From: Dyella_B humi
GTDB taxonomy: Bacteria > Pseudomonadota > Gammaproteobacteria > Xanthomonadales > Rhodanobacteraceae
Direction: 5' to 3'
NCBI RefSeq assembly: GCF_044904605.1
Contig: NZ_JADIKI010000021.1
Span: 904,677 to 968,676 of the forward strand
DNA length: 64,000 bases
Shown here: in pieces, positions 43,234 to 51,874 of the stretch
Position numbering within the stretch: position 1 is the first letter of the stretch
How the letters are laid out: every line of letters begins with the position of its first letter
Made by a program: the position numbers and the translations under genes
Notes under the pieces: model-generated
What the model saw: the letters and a program-made list of their open reading frames with translations, nothing else
Database searches by the model: none
What the model was told of the DNA's origin: nothing

Positions 43234-43308
43234 ATGGAGCTGAGGCACTCCGTTATTTCGTAGCCGTGATCAAGCAAGGCAGCCTGACGACGATCGCGGA
43301 GTTCCAGA
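43234..43308 (+). pseudogene. truncated, frameshifted LysR gene start
   Basis: ATG-GAG-CTG-AGG-CAC then, after one missing base, codons for LRYFVAV and GSLTTIAE, matching the start of the LysR gene at 41101 (ELRHLRYFVAVAETGSLTVAAE). The resemblance stops after about 25 codons and the phase breaks at codon 6. The rest of the gene is absent, replaced by the NTF2-like gene at 43405. Confidence 0.75.
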
Positions 43309-43404
43309 TGGCATCACGACTTTTCCGTCATTTGGCTCTTTTCCAGGCGCGCCGATATCGCGATGCTGCCACGCCTTTTCACACAACAACCTTCGGAGTT
43401 TTCC

Positions 43405-43779
43405 ATGCCAACACTCGAGACACTCGAGCGTTTTATCGCACTCGTTGAACGTAACGCACACATCGAAGCATGCGAGGAGTTCTATACCATCGATTCGACC
43501 ATGCAGGAGAATCAGTCCCCGCCACGCGTCGGGCGCGATGCCCATATAAACAACGAGCGCATGGTTTTCTCTCGTGCCAAATCGGTAACGTCCACCTGTG
43601 TTCGCCCCGTATTCGTGCACGGCGATTGGGTCGTCATCCGCTGGGTATTTCGGTTCGACTGGCTTGACGGGAGCACCACACAGATGGAGGAGCTCGCCTA
43701 TCAGCGATGGGAAGGTGAGCGCATCGCGCAAGAAACATTTTTCTACGATCCTGCGCAGCGAGTGCCAAAGAACCTTTAG
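43405..43779 (+). CDS. SnoaL-like (NTF2 fold) protein
   Basis: About 124 residues: TLERFIALVERNAHIEACEEF at the start and VVIRWVFRFDWLDGSTTQME, then EELAYQRWEGERIAQETFFYD at the end, a typical nuclear-transport-factor-2-like SnoaL domain. Catalytic role (isomerase or cyclase) is possible but not shown. CGGAG lies seven bases before the ATG at 43405; an earlier frame to 43363 is part of the decayed sequence. The last codon runs into a TAGGGATGC repeat. Confidence 0.8.
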   Translation: MPTLETLERFIALVERNAHIEACEEFYTIDSTMQENQSPPRVGRDAHINNERMVFSRAKSVTSTCVRPVFVHGDWVVIRWVFRFDWLDGSTTQMEELAYQRWEGERIAQETFFYDPAQRVPKNL

Positions 43780-43797
43780 GGATGCCCTGAATAAATC
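43777..43797. repeat. half copy of the TAGGGATGC repeat
   Basis: TAGGGATGCCCTGAATAAAT here matches the left part of 49171-49203 (TAGGGATGCGCTGAATTAAT). Its first three bases are the stop codon of the SnoaL-like gene. The second arm is missing. Confidence 0.55.
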
Positions 43798-43827
43798 GTC
43801 GCCCCGGCGAGGCGCCATGCGCCGACA

Positions 43828-44739
43828 TTACGCCCCTTGCGGCTCCTTCTGCTCCCGCGCATATCGCGTTGGCGGCACTCCGACATAGCGGGTGAATGCA
43901 ACACTGAACGTGCTTGCGGAGCTGTAGCCGACACGCTCCGCAATTTCGGCGACACCGCCTTCGTTTCGTCGCAGCAGGTTCTTTGCCAAAGCCATGCGCC
44001 AGGCGAGTAGGTATTCCATCGGAGCAACGCCCACGGCGCGACTGAATCGCTCGAAAAACGCCGAGCGAGAGAGCGCAGCCTCTTTCGCCAGCTGCGCAAC
44101 CGTCCAGGGCCGAGTCGGACTTTCGTGCATCTGCCGTATCGCGATCGCGAGTCGTGCGTCGGCAAGCCCGCGCACGAGGCCGGGCGATGCTGCCGTTCCC
44201 GCCGTGGATCGGAGGGCTTCGATGAGAATCACCTCCATCAGGCGTGCCAGGACGACATCACGCGCGGGCCGTTGCTCGCGCGATTCTTCTCTTACAAGTT
44301 GCACGAGAGTGGCCAGCCGCTTCTCGCCGCGAACGTGCACAACTTGCGGGAGGAGCGAAACCAGCAAGGCTGCGTCCGGCGAATCGAAAACGCAGTGACC
44401 CACCAGTAATCGAACATCCGGTGGACCGCTTTTAATACCCACTCTGACTTCGCCATTAAGCAACACGAAGGGCGAATCAATGTTCTCCGAGGTCGGCGGA
44501 TCGAGGCTTGTCATCGTGAAGCCGTGCGCCGCGGGGATCAGGACAAAGTCGCCCTCCTGGAGGGCGATCGGCGCATGCCCGTCGACCACAATGCGGCTGG
44601 ATCCGCCGAGGATCACGCAATAGTAGGGTTGCCCGTATTCCGCGCGTCGAACGCTCCAGCGGCCTGCGCCGTTGACGATTTTGGAGGCTCGGACGGCAGG
44701 CTGGAGCAGCGTGACAACCTCTGCGAGTGGATCGGTCAT
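43828..44739 (-). CDS. AraC family regulator with cupin sensor domain
   Basis: A 303-residue protein: N-terminal AraC-type cupin_6 domain (about 10-170; YYCVILGGSSRIVVDG, LQEGDFVLIPAAHGFTM, DVRLLVGHCVFD) and C-terminal double HTH (about 205-295; WTVAQLAKEAALSRSAFFERFSRAVG, VAEIAERVGYSSASTFSVAFTRYVG). It is divergent from the SDR gene at 44839 with 99 bp between, and is its likely regulator. Confidence 0.92.
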   Translation of the reverse strand: MTDPLAEVVTLLQPAVRASKIVNGAGRWSVRRAEYGQPYYCVILGGSSRIVVDGHAPIALQEGDFVLIPAAHGFTMTSLDPPTSENIDSPFVLLNGEVRVGIKSGPPDVRLLVGHCVFDSPDAALLVSLLPQVVHVRGEKRLATLVQLVREESREQRPARDVVLARLMEVILIEALRSTAGTAASPGLVRGLADARLAIAIRQMHESPTRPWTVAQLAKEAALSRSAFFERFSRAVGVAPMEYLLAWRMALAKNLLRRNEGGVAEIAERVGYSSASTFSVAFTRYVGVPPTRYAREQKEPQGA

Positions 44740-44838
44740 GACCGGACTCCTGCAAAAGAAACTCGGACTCCTGATTGTAGCGAGTCCTGCACCGGCGACC
44801 TATCGTTTCGGTATTGCAAACCGCCCACAGGAATTCCA

Positions 44839-45582
44839 ATGAAAACTGTCCTGATCACCGGATGCTCGTCCGGGTTCGGCCTCGAAACCGCCCGGTATTT
44901 CCTCGATCGCGATTGGAAGGTCATCGCCACGATGCGCACACCGCGCGAAGACGTTCTGCCGCGTTCCGAGCATCTGCACATGCTCGCCCTCGATGTCACC
45001 GATCCGAAAAGCATTCGTCAGGCCGTGGATGCCGCAGGACCGATCGACGTGCTGGTCAACAACGCAGGGATCGGCGTGCTGAACGCGCTCGAAGGCACAT
45101 CGATGGACATCGCGCGTGAAGTCTTCGAGACGAACACGCTCGGTACGATGGCGATGACCCAGGCGGTGCTGCCTCAGTTCCGGCAACGGAAGGCCGGCGT
45201 CATCGTGAACGTTACGTCGAGTGTGACGTTGAGGTCACTTCCTCTGCTTTCCGTGTACACCGCCAGCAAGGCAGCGGTGAACGCATTTACCGAGTCCCTT
45301 GCGCTGGAACTGAAGCCTTTCAATGTGCGAGTGAGCCTAGTGCTACCGGGACGGGCTCCAGAGACCCGCTTCGGTGAAAACGCACGGCCCCGGATGCAAG
45401 CTGGCTTCCCCGAGGCATACGCCGATCTTGTCCAGAGTGTCTTCGTGGGATGGGAGCAGTTGACGGCGATTACTCGATCGCAAGACGTGGCAGAAGCAGT
45501 GTGGCGTGCGGCGAACGATCCGTCGAGCCCGGTTCGCATGGCTGCCGGCGCTGATGCTGTGGCGTTGTCAGAAGCGCGCTGA
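44839..45582 (+). CDS. SDR family oxidoreductase
   Basis: A 247-residue SDR: VLITGCSSGFGLETARYFL, NNAGIG, Ser in NVTSSVTL, YTASKAAVNAF. The TGCSSGFG motif and the ending fit the retinol/hydroxysteroid-dehydrogenase-like subgroup. AGGAA lies just before the ATG at 44839; a frame to 44524 is antisense to the AraC gene. Regulated presumably by the divergent AraC protein. Confidence 0.9.
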   Translation: MKTVLITGCSSGFGLETARYFLDRDWKVIATMRTPREDVLPRSEHLHMLALDVTDPKSIRQAVDAAGPIDVLVNNAGIGVLNALEGTSMDIAREVFETNTLGTMAMTQAVLPQFRQRKAGVIVNVTSSVTLRSLPLLSVYTASKAAVNAFTESLALELKPFNVRVSLVLPGRAPETRFGENARPRMQAGFPEAYADLVQSVFVGWEQLTAITRSQDVAEAVWRAANDPSSPVRMAAGADAVALSEAR

Positions 45583-45681
45583 TGTTGCGAAAAATTTACG
45601 CCACACCGATGTTCTGGATATAGCAGCTTTACTTGGCCCGGCGCGAACATGCTCCCATCGAAAAACGGGTCAGGAGCAACT

Positions 45682-46107
45682 GTGACCATCATGATCATCC
45701 AAGGGCCGCATCCCGCCGCGAGCTCTCTAAGCAAGGAATTGCTAAGCCACCTCAAGCAGCTGGCGCTCGCCGCCGGCCGCACGGTGGAGGTCTGCACTTG
45801 CCATGGGTTGCGCGAACTCGTTGCACGCGTGCGCACCGCACGGCCTCAAACCACGGAATTCATGTTGCTTGCTCCCGGCAACCTTACCCAGCAAGTACAT
45901 GAGCATCCCGAAGCGGGACTAAGCGACGCGCTGCGCGGACTGGGTATGCCCTATATCGAACTACAGGATGACTGTGATGCCAGCCTGGAAACCGGCCTTA
46001 TTACGCACAACGGGCCGCTGGCGACCGTCGTTGTCAATGGCGATACCGGCGCCAGCTACCACATCGCATTGGGTATCGCCTTGAAGCGACTCCATGCCGC
46101 CATGTAA
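45682..46107 (+). CDS. degenerate type II dehydroquinase-like protein
   Basis: About 141 residues from the GTG at 45682 (CAGGAG six bases upstream). The order of segments follows AroQ: IQGPHP for the GPNLN loop, a helix rich in Leu, EFMLLAPGNLTQ for the NPGAYTH strand, LSDALRGLGMPYIELQ for the LRDAL...PFIEVH segment, and a final VVNGDTGASYHIALGIALKRL. The catalytic Tyr loop and the active His are not present, so it is probably not a dehydroquinase; a fold relative of unknown role. Confidence 0.5.
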   Translation: MTIMIIQGPHPAASSLSKELLSHLKQLALAAGRTVEVCTCHGLRELVARVRTARPQTTEFMLLAPGNLTQQVHEHPEAGLSDALRGLGMPYIELQDDCDASLETGLITHNGPLATVVVNGDTGASYHIALGIALKRLHAAM

Positions 46108-46274
46108 ATACCACGCAGGTGAATCTGTGCCAGCCGTCCACCGGACAAGTTCAACAAATGATAGAACTCGTCTTACCGCTTCCGCGAACTTCTAGATCGA
46201 GTACGCACTCAGGCCATGTGACACCTCTTCACCTGCATGCTCAGTCTCCTTGTGTAGGCGGCATCGCCTGAAGC

Positions 46275-46601
46275 TCAGGCGCCTGCCTCCTCAAAGACTT
46301 TGCGAACAATCCCGATTGCCGTGCTGGCCGTTGGCCAGCCAGCGTAAAAGGCGAGATGCGTGATCAATTCAATAAGTTCATCACGCGTAACACCGTTCTG
46401 CAGCGCGTATTTCAAATGGAACGGAAGCTCATTGGTTCGGTAGAGTGCGATCAAGGTCGCAACGGTTATCAGGCTGCGGTCGCGTGGAGACAGGCCTGGC
46501 CGCTTCCACACATCGCCGAAGAGAACGTTGTCGGTATAGATGCTAAGGGCCGGTGCGATGTCGCCGAACGGACTGCGAAAGGCTGTGGGTTTGTCGCTCA
46601 T
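46275..46601 (-). CDS. carboxymuconolactone decarboxylase family protein
   Basis: About 108 residues: FGDVWKRPGLSPRDRSLITVATLIAL, LPFHLKYALQNGVTRDELIELITHLAFYAGWP. This is the CMD/AhpD-like fold with the ring-facing His but without a CxxC pair, as in gamma-carboxymuconolactone decarboxylase relatives. AAGGAGG precedes the ATG at 46601, which overlaps the cupin stop (ATGA). The pair cupin plus CMD is a frequent unit under a LysR regulator, here the one at 47147. Confidence 0.9.
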   Translation of the reverse strand: MSDKPTAFRSPFGDIAPALSIYTDNVLFGDVWKRPGLSPRDRSLITVATLIALYRTNELPFHLKYALQNGVTRDELIELITHLAFYAGWPTASTAIGIVRKVFEEAGA

Positions 46602-47017
46602 CGCGCAGCCTCCTTGGTCGGGCCGACGAGATATTCCTCGTCCGTGACCTTCTCCATCCATTCCACCGCCTTGCCATCGAGCGCTTCTGTGACAGCGAGA
46701 TGAGTCATGGAAGTAGTGGGCGTCGCGCCGTGCCAATGCTTGTGTCCGGGAGGACACCAGATAATGTCGCCGGCGCGAATCTCCACGATCGGACCGCCTT
46801 CACACTGCGTCCAACCGCAGCCGGTCGTGACGATCAACGTTTGGCCAAGCGGATGGGTGTGCCAGGCCGAACGCGCGCCCGGCTCGAACGTGACATAGGC
46901 GGTGGTGGCCCTTGCGGGAGCTGGCGGCGTGTTCAGAGGATCGATGCGAACCGTGCCCGTGAAATATTCGGCAGGGCCTTTTTGCGAAGGCTGCGAGCCA
47001 GCGCGTTTAAGTTCCAT
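46598..47017 (-). CDS. cupin domain protein
   Basis: About 139 residues with the cupin metal site: YVTFEPGARSAWHTHPLGQTLIV (HxH and the later Gln/Glu position) and IIWCPPGHKHWHGATPTTSMTHLAV. GAGGAAA lies before the ATG at 47017. Such cupins accompany CMD proteins and act as oxidoreductase or isomerase accessories; the reaction is unknown. First gene of the cupin-CMD unit, coupled to CMD by ATGA and divergent from LysR at 47147. Confidence 0.9.
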   Translation of the reverse strand: MELKRAGSQPSQKGPAEYFTGTVRIDPLNTPPAPARATTAYVTFEPGARSAWHTHPLGQTLIVTTGCGWTQCEGGPIVEIRAGDIIWCPPGHKHWHGATPTTSMTHLAVTEALDGKAVEWMEKVTDEEYLVGPTKEAAR

Positions 47018-47146
47018 GGGTGATTTCCTCGCTATCTGTTGCGTGAATCGGCAACAGCCTGGTTTATCCGTACGCAATATACGGTTCGCCGAGTCATGCG
47101 ATTAGATGGTAGTTTTCGCATGAACTTGTGAATGAGATTCAGCAAT

Positions 47147-48043
47147 ATGGCGCGAACGAACCTCAATGACCTCGCCGCGTTTGTCATGGTCGCCAACGAG
47201 CGCAGCTTTACGCGCGCGGCCGCCAAGCTAGGGATCTCTCCATCCGCATTAAGTCACTGCATGCGTACGCTCGAAGAGCGGCTGGGCGTTCGGCTGCTAA
47301 CTCGTACAACGCGCAGCGTCACGCCGACAGAGGCGGGTGAACGCCTTCTTCGTACCTTGGCTCCCCGCTTTGAGGAAATCGACTACGAGCTTGCAGCGCT
47401 GAGTGATTTGCGCGAAAAGCCAGCCGGCAATATCCGCATCACCACGGACGAGTACGCGGCCAACACGGTGCTCTGGCCCGTGTTGCGCAAGCTTCTACCG
47501 GACTACCCAGATATACATGTGGAGATCGTCATCGACTACGGACTGACCGATATCGTTGCGGAACACTATGACGCTGGGGTGCGGCTCGGCGGGATGGTGG
47601 CCAAAGACATGATCGCCATGCCAATCGGGCCGGATATGCGGATGGCGACTGTCGCTGCGCCCTCTTACTTTGCCCATTGCAAAAAACCACGGACTCCGCA
47701 GGATCTGACAAGCCACCGTTGCATCAATCTTCGCCTGCCGACTCACGGCGGACTCTACGCGTGGGAGTTCGAGAAGAATGGCAAGGAACTGCGCGTGCGT
47801 GTCGACGGACAGCTGACTTTCAACAGTGGTAGTTCGATGCTGCAAGCCTCGCTAGATGGCTTCGGCATAACGTACTTGCCCGAGGGACATGTTCAGCCCT
47901 ATCTGGCCAGTGGCCAACTTGTGCAAGTACTCTCGGACTGGACGCCGCCCTACTCCGGATACCACCTCTACTACCCAAGCCGTCGCCAGCCAACGTCCGC
48001 TTTCAGCATTATCATGGGGGCACTTCGCTACCGCGGCTATTGA
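47147..48043 (+). CDS. LysR family transcriptional regulator
   Basis: About 298 residues of the CrgA/AaeR-like group: LNDLAAFVMVANERSFTRAAAKLGISPSALSHCMRTLEERLGVRLL, then an effector domain (IVIDYGLTDIVAEHYDAGVRLG, INLRLPTHGGLYAWEFEKNG). I take the ATG at 47147; one five codons earlier is possible. The divergent cupin-CMD unit is the likely target, a common pairing. Confidence 0.92.
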   Translation: MARTNLNDLAAFVMVANERSFTRAAAKLGISPSALSHCMRTLEERLGVRLLTRTTRSVTPTEAGERLLRTLAPRFEEIDYELAALSDLREKPAGNIRITTDEYAANTVLWPVLRKLLPDYPDIHVEIVIDYGLTDIVAEHYDAGVRLGGMVAKDMIAMPIGPDMRMATVAAPSYFAHCKKPRTPQDLTSHRCINLRLPTHGGLYAWEFEKNGKELRVRVDGQLTFNSGSSMLQASLDGFGITYLPEGHVQPYLASGQLVQVLSDWTPPYSGYHLYYPSRRQPTSAFSIIMGALRYRGY

Positions 48044-48054
48044 GCGTCACCGCA

Positions 48055-49029
48055 TCAATCCTTGATGCCGTGCGCACGAAGCACGTCGGCGATATCCACA
48101 CGCCAGATATCGCGCGAGCCGTTGAGTGGACCGCTCAGCCTCTTCTGCAACGAGGCCGCAGTGTCGCGCGGTTTGGGAAAGCGCACATCTTCCTGGCGAT
48201 TGCTGGATACGTATAGCTCGCCGAATTGACGGCCAAGCGTCGGTGCGTTTTCCAGGCTTTTGGTGTTCACATCACCGCCCAGGTGCTCCGGCTTGCTCCA
48301 GCTTCCATCGGCCTTGCGAAAAGCGATGTAGATATCGGCACGACCCAGCGAGTCGCCTTCATTGCCGGCAAACAGCAGGAAGCGGCCTTGCGGATCGATG
48401 CACGGATCCATGCGGTTGTGCGATGTATCGCCCAGCTCCACTCGCTGCGGCGTGGAGTATGCGCTGCCCGCCGGATGCACCACGTAGATCTGGTAGAGGT
48501 CGCCGGAGTCCGGGCGGTGCGCGGAGAAATAGATATCGCCGTTCGCCGCCAGCGACGGGTTGTAGAGCATGGCGCCGTCGTTGAGTGCACCGTCCACATG
48601 CACCGGTTCGCCCAAGTGTCCATTCGCCTGCTGTTCGACGTACCACAGGTTGGTTCCCGCGAAAGTCTGACCGAGCATCTTGGCGGTCAACGGCGGATCG
48701 CCGGCATGCACGGGCCGATTGGAAACAAAGTACAGGCGCTTGCCGTCCGGCGTGTAGGCCGGCTCGGAATCGTGCCATTGCCCGGAGAATGACGCCACCT
48801 CCGGCATCGTCCAACTGTTGCCATGACGACGCGAAACCATGATGGTGTCGTCCGTTTCGGCGAGGTCTGAGCGCATGAAATACAGCGTTTCGCCATCCGG
48901 CGAAAATGCGGCAGTGGTTTCTTGCATGCCCGTGGAAATCACGCCGGGACCAAGCAACTCGGCGGCATCCACTGCCCCTGCGCAACCCAGCGCGAAAGCC
49001 ATGGCCAAGGCGATTGTGCGCAACTTCAT
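48055..49029 (-). CDS. exported PD40-type beta-propeller protein
   Basis: About 324 residues: signal peptide (MKLRTIALAMAFALGCAGAVDA), then WD40-like/PD40 blades (TTAAFSPDGETLYFMRSDLA, SEPAYTPDGKRLYFVSNRP, NPSLAANGDIYFSAHRPDSGD, MDPCIDPQGRFLLFAGNEGD). These TolB-like propellers are periplasmic and bind unknown partners. GGAGAG lies before the ATG at 49029. It is separated by a palindrome from the two-component pair but lies on the same strand. Confidence 0.85.
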   Translation of the reverse strand: MKLRTIALAMAFALGCAGAVDAAELLGPGVISTGMQETTAAFSPDGETLYFMRSDLAETDDTIMVSRRHGNSWTMPEVASFSGQWHDSEPAYTPDGKRLYFVSNRPVHAGDPPLTAKMLGQTFAGTNLWYVEQQANGHLGEPVHVDGALNDGAMLYNPSLAANGDIYFSAHRPDSGDLYQIYVVHPAGSAYSTPQRVELGDTSHNRMDPCIDPQGRFLLFAGNEGDSLGRADIYIAFRKADGSWSKPEHLGGDVNTKSLENAPTLGRQFGELYVSSNRQEDVRFPKPRDTAASLQKRLSGPLNGSRDIWRVDIADVLRAHGIKD

Positions 49030-49170
49030 AGTTTTCTCTCCGTTGAATGGAGGTCGATGCGACCCGCCATCATGATCGGGAAGGCCATGCCTGCGCGCCG
49101 GTGGTTTGTGACAAGCGGCCACATCCGTATGACGAGCGGTCGCGTACGCGCGTAGCCGGTCCAGGACATG

Positions 49171-49203
49171 TAGGGATGCGCTGAATTAATCAGAGCATCC
49201 CTA
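49171..49203. repeat. TAGGGATGC palindrome at the response-regulator stop
   Basis: Arms TAGGGATGC and GCATCCCTA are exact complements around GCTGAATTAATCAGA, itself partly symmetric. It contains the stop codon of the LytTR regulator (49190) and could end its transcript. A half copy lies at 43777-43797, so it is a dispersed repeat, not only a terminator. Confidence 0.7.
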
Positions 49204-49954
49204 GCGCGTGTCGCGCGTGAGTGCGGAAGCGCCGACTCAGGCTGAGGTGGGTACCGTTATGCAGCACTACTTCGGCGCCGCCCTGAAAAAGCGGATGGAT
49301 TTCGCGAATGCGCTCGACATTCACCAGCGTGCCGCGGTGAATGCGCAGGAAACGCGAAGGATCCAGCGTATCCAACAGATGTCGCAGCGTTTCGCGATGC
49401 AGATAGCTGGTGCAGCCTACATGGATCTGCACGTAATTTCCGTCGGCACGAATCCAGTCGATGTCCTGGACAGCTATGACCCGGATATTTTCGCCGGTGC
49501 GTACGCTGATGCGTTGTGCGTATTTTGGCGCAAGTGACGGGTTCGGTGTCGAAAGCATCTTTTCAGTGCGTGCGTGCAAACCCATCCATTGCTTTCGCAC
49601 GCGTGCCATCGTCTGATCGAAGCGCTCCTGTTTGATCGGCTTCAGCACATAATCCAGCGCGTTGGCATCGAACGCACGCAGCGCGTGCTGACCGTAGGCG
49701 GTAGCAAATACCACCATCGGCAACGCATCCGGCTGCAGGCGGTGCAACAGTTTGAAGCCATCCGCGCCGGGCATGCGGATATCCAGGAAAATCAGCGCCG
49801 GCTCAAGCGCGGCAATCGCTTGCAAAGCCTCTGCAGCGTTGCCGCACTCGCCCACGATCTCGACATCCGGATGCGTGGCCAGCGCCTGACGCAGGGCAAG
49901 CCGCGCGAGTACTTCATCGTCAACTAACAAGGTGCGGATCGGCGGCATGTTCAT
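49190..49954 (-). CDS. LytTR family response regulator 1
   Basis: A 254-residue regulator: receiver (TLLVDDEVLARLALRQAL, Asp in LIFLDIRMPGADG, Lys in DYVLKPIKQERF) and C-terminal LytTR DNA-binding domain (about 150-250; RISVRTGENIRVIAVQDIDWIRADGNYVQIHV, FLRIHRGTLVNVERI). LytTR proteins bind direct repeats by a beta-fold. It overlaps the kinase stop by four bases (ATGA), and its own stop lies in the palindrome at 49171-49203. Confidence 0.93.
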   Translation of the reverse strand: MNMPPIRTLLVDDEVLARLALRQALATHPDVEIVGECGNAAEALQAIAALEPALIFLDIRMPGADGFKLLHRLQPDALPMVVFATAYGQHALRAFDANALDYVLKPIKQERFDQTMARVRKQWMGLHARTEKMLSTPNPSLAPKYAQRISVRTGENIRVIAVQDIDWIRADGNYVQIHVGCTSYLHRETLRHLLDTLDPSRFLRIHRGTLVNVERIREIHPLFQGGAEVVLHNGTHLSLSRRFRTHARHALGML

Positions 49955-51048
49955 GCGGCGGCCTCCGTTACATACTCGCGAAAGGGAAAGCGAAGTTCCA
50001 CGCGGGTGCCGCCTTCTGCCTTGCTTGCCAGCGCAACGCTGGCGGCTTCACCGAATAGCACCTGCAAGCGCGCACGCGTATTGCTCAATCCCAACCCTTC
50101 GGAAACGCCTTCCGGCAGGCCAAGCCCGTCATCGTCCACGCGCAGATACAACTCACCGCCTTCGCGGCGGCTCACAATGCGCAACTGGCCCTGCTCGGGT
50201 TTGTCCTGCAGGCCGTGCTTCAAAGCGTTCTCCACCAGCGGCTGCAAAATCATGCTTGGCACGGAGGCATGCAGCGTGTCCATCGCCACATCAAGACTAG
50301 TGCTCAGTCGGTCCTGAAAGCGTACTTCCTGGATAGCCAGATAACAGCTCAACAGTTCCAATTCGCGGGACAGCGGCACCTCCAGCGCGTGGCTTTCCTC
50401 CAAGGTGAGGCGCAACAAGTCGCCTAGGCGGCCGATCATCAGGCGCGCCTGCATCGGCTCGGACAACACAAGTGCGGAAATCGCATTGAGCGTATTGAAC
50501 AGAAAGTGTGGCTGCAACTGCACGCGCAGTGTGCGCAGCTGCGATTGCACCAGCTGCGACTCCAGTTGCACACGGCGCAGGCGTTCGTCGCGCAGGCGGC
50601 GTTGCGAATCCAGCCCGCGCAGTATCACCAGGATGACCCAGTAGATCAGCAGATCGAAGTGATAGTCGAAAGCGAACTGCATGCGAAGGAACGCGCCGAA
50701 TGTCGTAACCGGCATTCGCCCCGGCCCGCATGCCACCCAGTAAATCGACAGATGCACCACCGTATGCGCTAGCGCCAGGCCCAGGCTGGCGGGCACCTGC
50801 ACAACAGCGAAGTGTCGCCAGCTTTCACCTGCACTCTGCCGGCCGAGCCACGCGATCAGCGGCACCATTGCCATCCACAGATAGAAATCGGCGAAGTTCC
50901 ACACCAGCGCACGTGACCAGTCCGGTGCCCGACCTTCACTGATCGAAGACAATCCCCCGCTAAGCGCGTACGACAAGGCGATCAGGGTCCAGAACCCTAG
51001 CAGCAAGACCGGCATCGCGAGCCGGCGTGGCGTAGCGCGTGCGGACAT
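49951..51048 (-). CDS. LytS/YehU-type sensor histidine kinase 1
   Basis: About 365 residues: four to five membrane segments (about 10-155), a coiled coil rich in Arg/Gln, the His_kinase box LQPHFLFNTLNAISALVL with the phospho-His, and a HATPase domain (MILQPLVENALKHGLQD, VDDDGLGLPEG, GLGLSNTRARL). GGGGATGAG precedes the ATG at 51048. No large sensory domain is seen, so it probably senses something within or near the membrane. Coupled to the LytTR gene. Confidence 0.92.
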   Translation of the reverse strand: MSARATPRRLAMPVLLLGFWTLIALSYALSGGLSSISEGRAPDWSRALVWNFADFYLWMAMVPLIAWLGRQSAGESWRHFAVVQVPASLGLALAHTVVHLSIYWVACGPGRMPVTTFGAFLRMQFAFDYHFDLLIYWVILVILRGLDSQRRLRDERLRRVQLESQLVQSQLRTLRVQLQPHFLFNTLNAISALVLSEPMQARLMIGRLGDLLRLTLEESHALEVPLSRELELLSCYLAIQEVRFQDRLSTSLDVAMDTLHASVPSMILQPLVENALKHGLQDKPEQGQLRIVSRREGGELYLRVDDDGLGLPEGVSEGLGLSNTRARLQVLFGEAASVALASKAEGGTRVELRFPFREYVTEAAA

Positions 51049-51205
51049 CTCATCCCCATCGGTGGCCGTGGCAAACAAACTTCGCCGGGGCAGCGTATGG
51101 CGCCGGACAGGTGCGCGAAAGTGTCTCTCGGCCTAGTGCGGGGTGGCTGTCATCGGGCAGCCGTTGGAAAACGGCGGATGCGCAGTTTCATACCGTATGT
51201 GCTCC

Positions 51206-51355
51206 CTCTCCCCTCCGGGGAGAGGGTTGGGGTGAGGGGGCAATCTCGCGATGAGCTGCTTTGTTGCATGAAAGATTCGAAGCAAGGTTGGCGCAGGCCA
51301 TGACGGTTGTGGCAAGCCCGTCCCCTCACCCTAACCCTCTCCCCGGAGGGGAGAG
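51206..51355. repeat. 150 bp element with 34 bp inverted repeats
   Basis: Arms 51206-51239 and 51322-51355 (CTCTCCCCTCCGGGGAGAGG-type and complement) match at 33 of 34 positions. Each arm also folds on itself (CTCTCCCC/GGGGAGAG). This CCCTCTCC-type repeat is widespread in GC-rich proteobacteria. It lies between the kinase promoter and the DUF1801 gene. Confidence 0.85.
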
Positions 51356-51387
51356 GAAACTGTTCAAGGTACAGTTGAGCTTCGCTG

Positions 51388-51813
51388 CTAATGAGCTGCC
51401 TTTTTACTTTTTTGCACCTTCGCTCGAGTACCCGCAGGCGCTTTCTTCTTCAATCTGCCCTGGTTGTACTCAATAGCGGCACGGATGAGATCTTTCAGCG
51501 CACGCGCATTGATTTTATCGCCCTCGAAAAAATCAATCGCTCGTCTCGCGTTGCCTTCCAAGCCCGCGTTGAAGAGCTTGTCAGGATCAGGGAGGCTCGC
51601 CCCATACATAAAGGTTAGCTTCACCTTGCCCTTGTGGGCGTTGCCCACCGCGATGATGCCATCGCGATACCACACTGGGCTTGCCATCCACTTCCATTCC
51701 TCGATGATCTCCCGATCGGCATCAAGGATGATCTTGCGGACGCTGGCGAACGTTTTGCCACGCCAATCCGTGATATCTGCGATCAACTGATCGATGCGTT
51801 CCGATGGATTCAT
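51388..51813 (-). CDS. DUF1801 protein
   Basis: A 141-residue protein with the DUF1801 core: IDQLIADITDWRGKTFASVR, WKWMASPVWYRDGIIAVGNAHKGKVKLTF and LFNAGLEGNARRAIDFFEGD, then a Lys-rich tail (LKKKAPAGTRAKVQKSKKAAH). Homologues such as YdhG have a phosphoribosyl-like fold of unknown role. The basic tail is unusual and may bind nucleic acid. It precedes the VOC and AraC genes on the same strand, 60 bp apart. Confidence 0.87.
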   Translation of the reverse strand: MNPSERIDQLIADITDWRGKTFASVRKIILDADREIIEEWKWMASPVWYRDGIIAVGNAHKGKVKLTFMYGASLPDPDKLFNAGLEGNARRAIDFFEGDKINARALKDLIRAAIEYNQGRLKKKAPAGTRAKVQKSKKAAH

Positions 51814-51874
51814 GGTTCAGGCCTCGAATCGTTTCCATTTGACAGTGCCATCCGTGCAGCAGTCCACAACCGAC

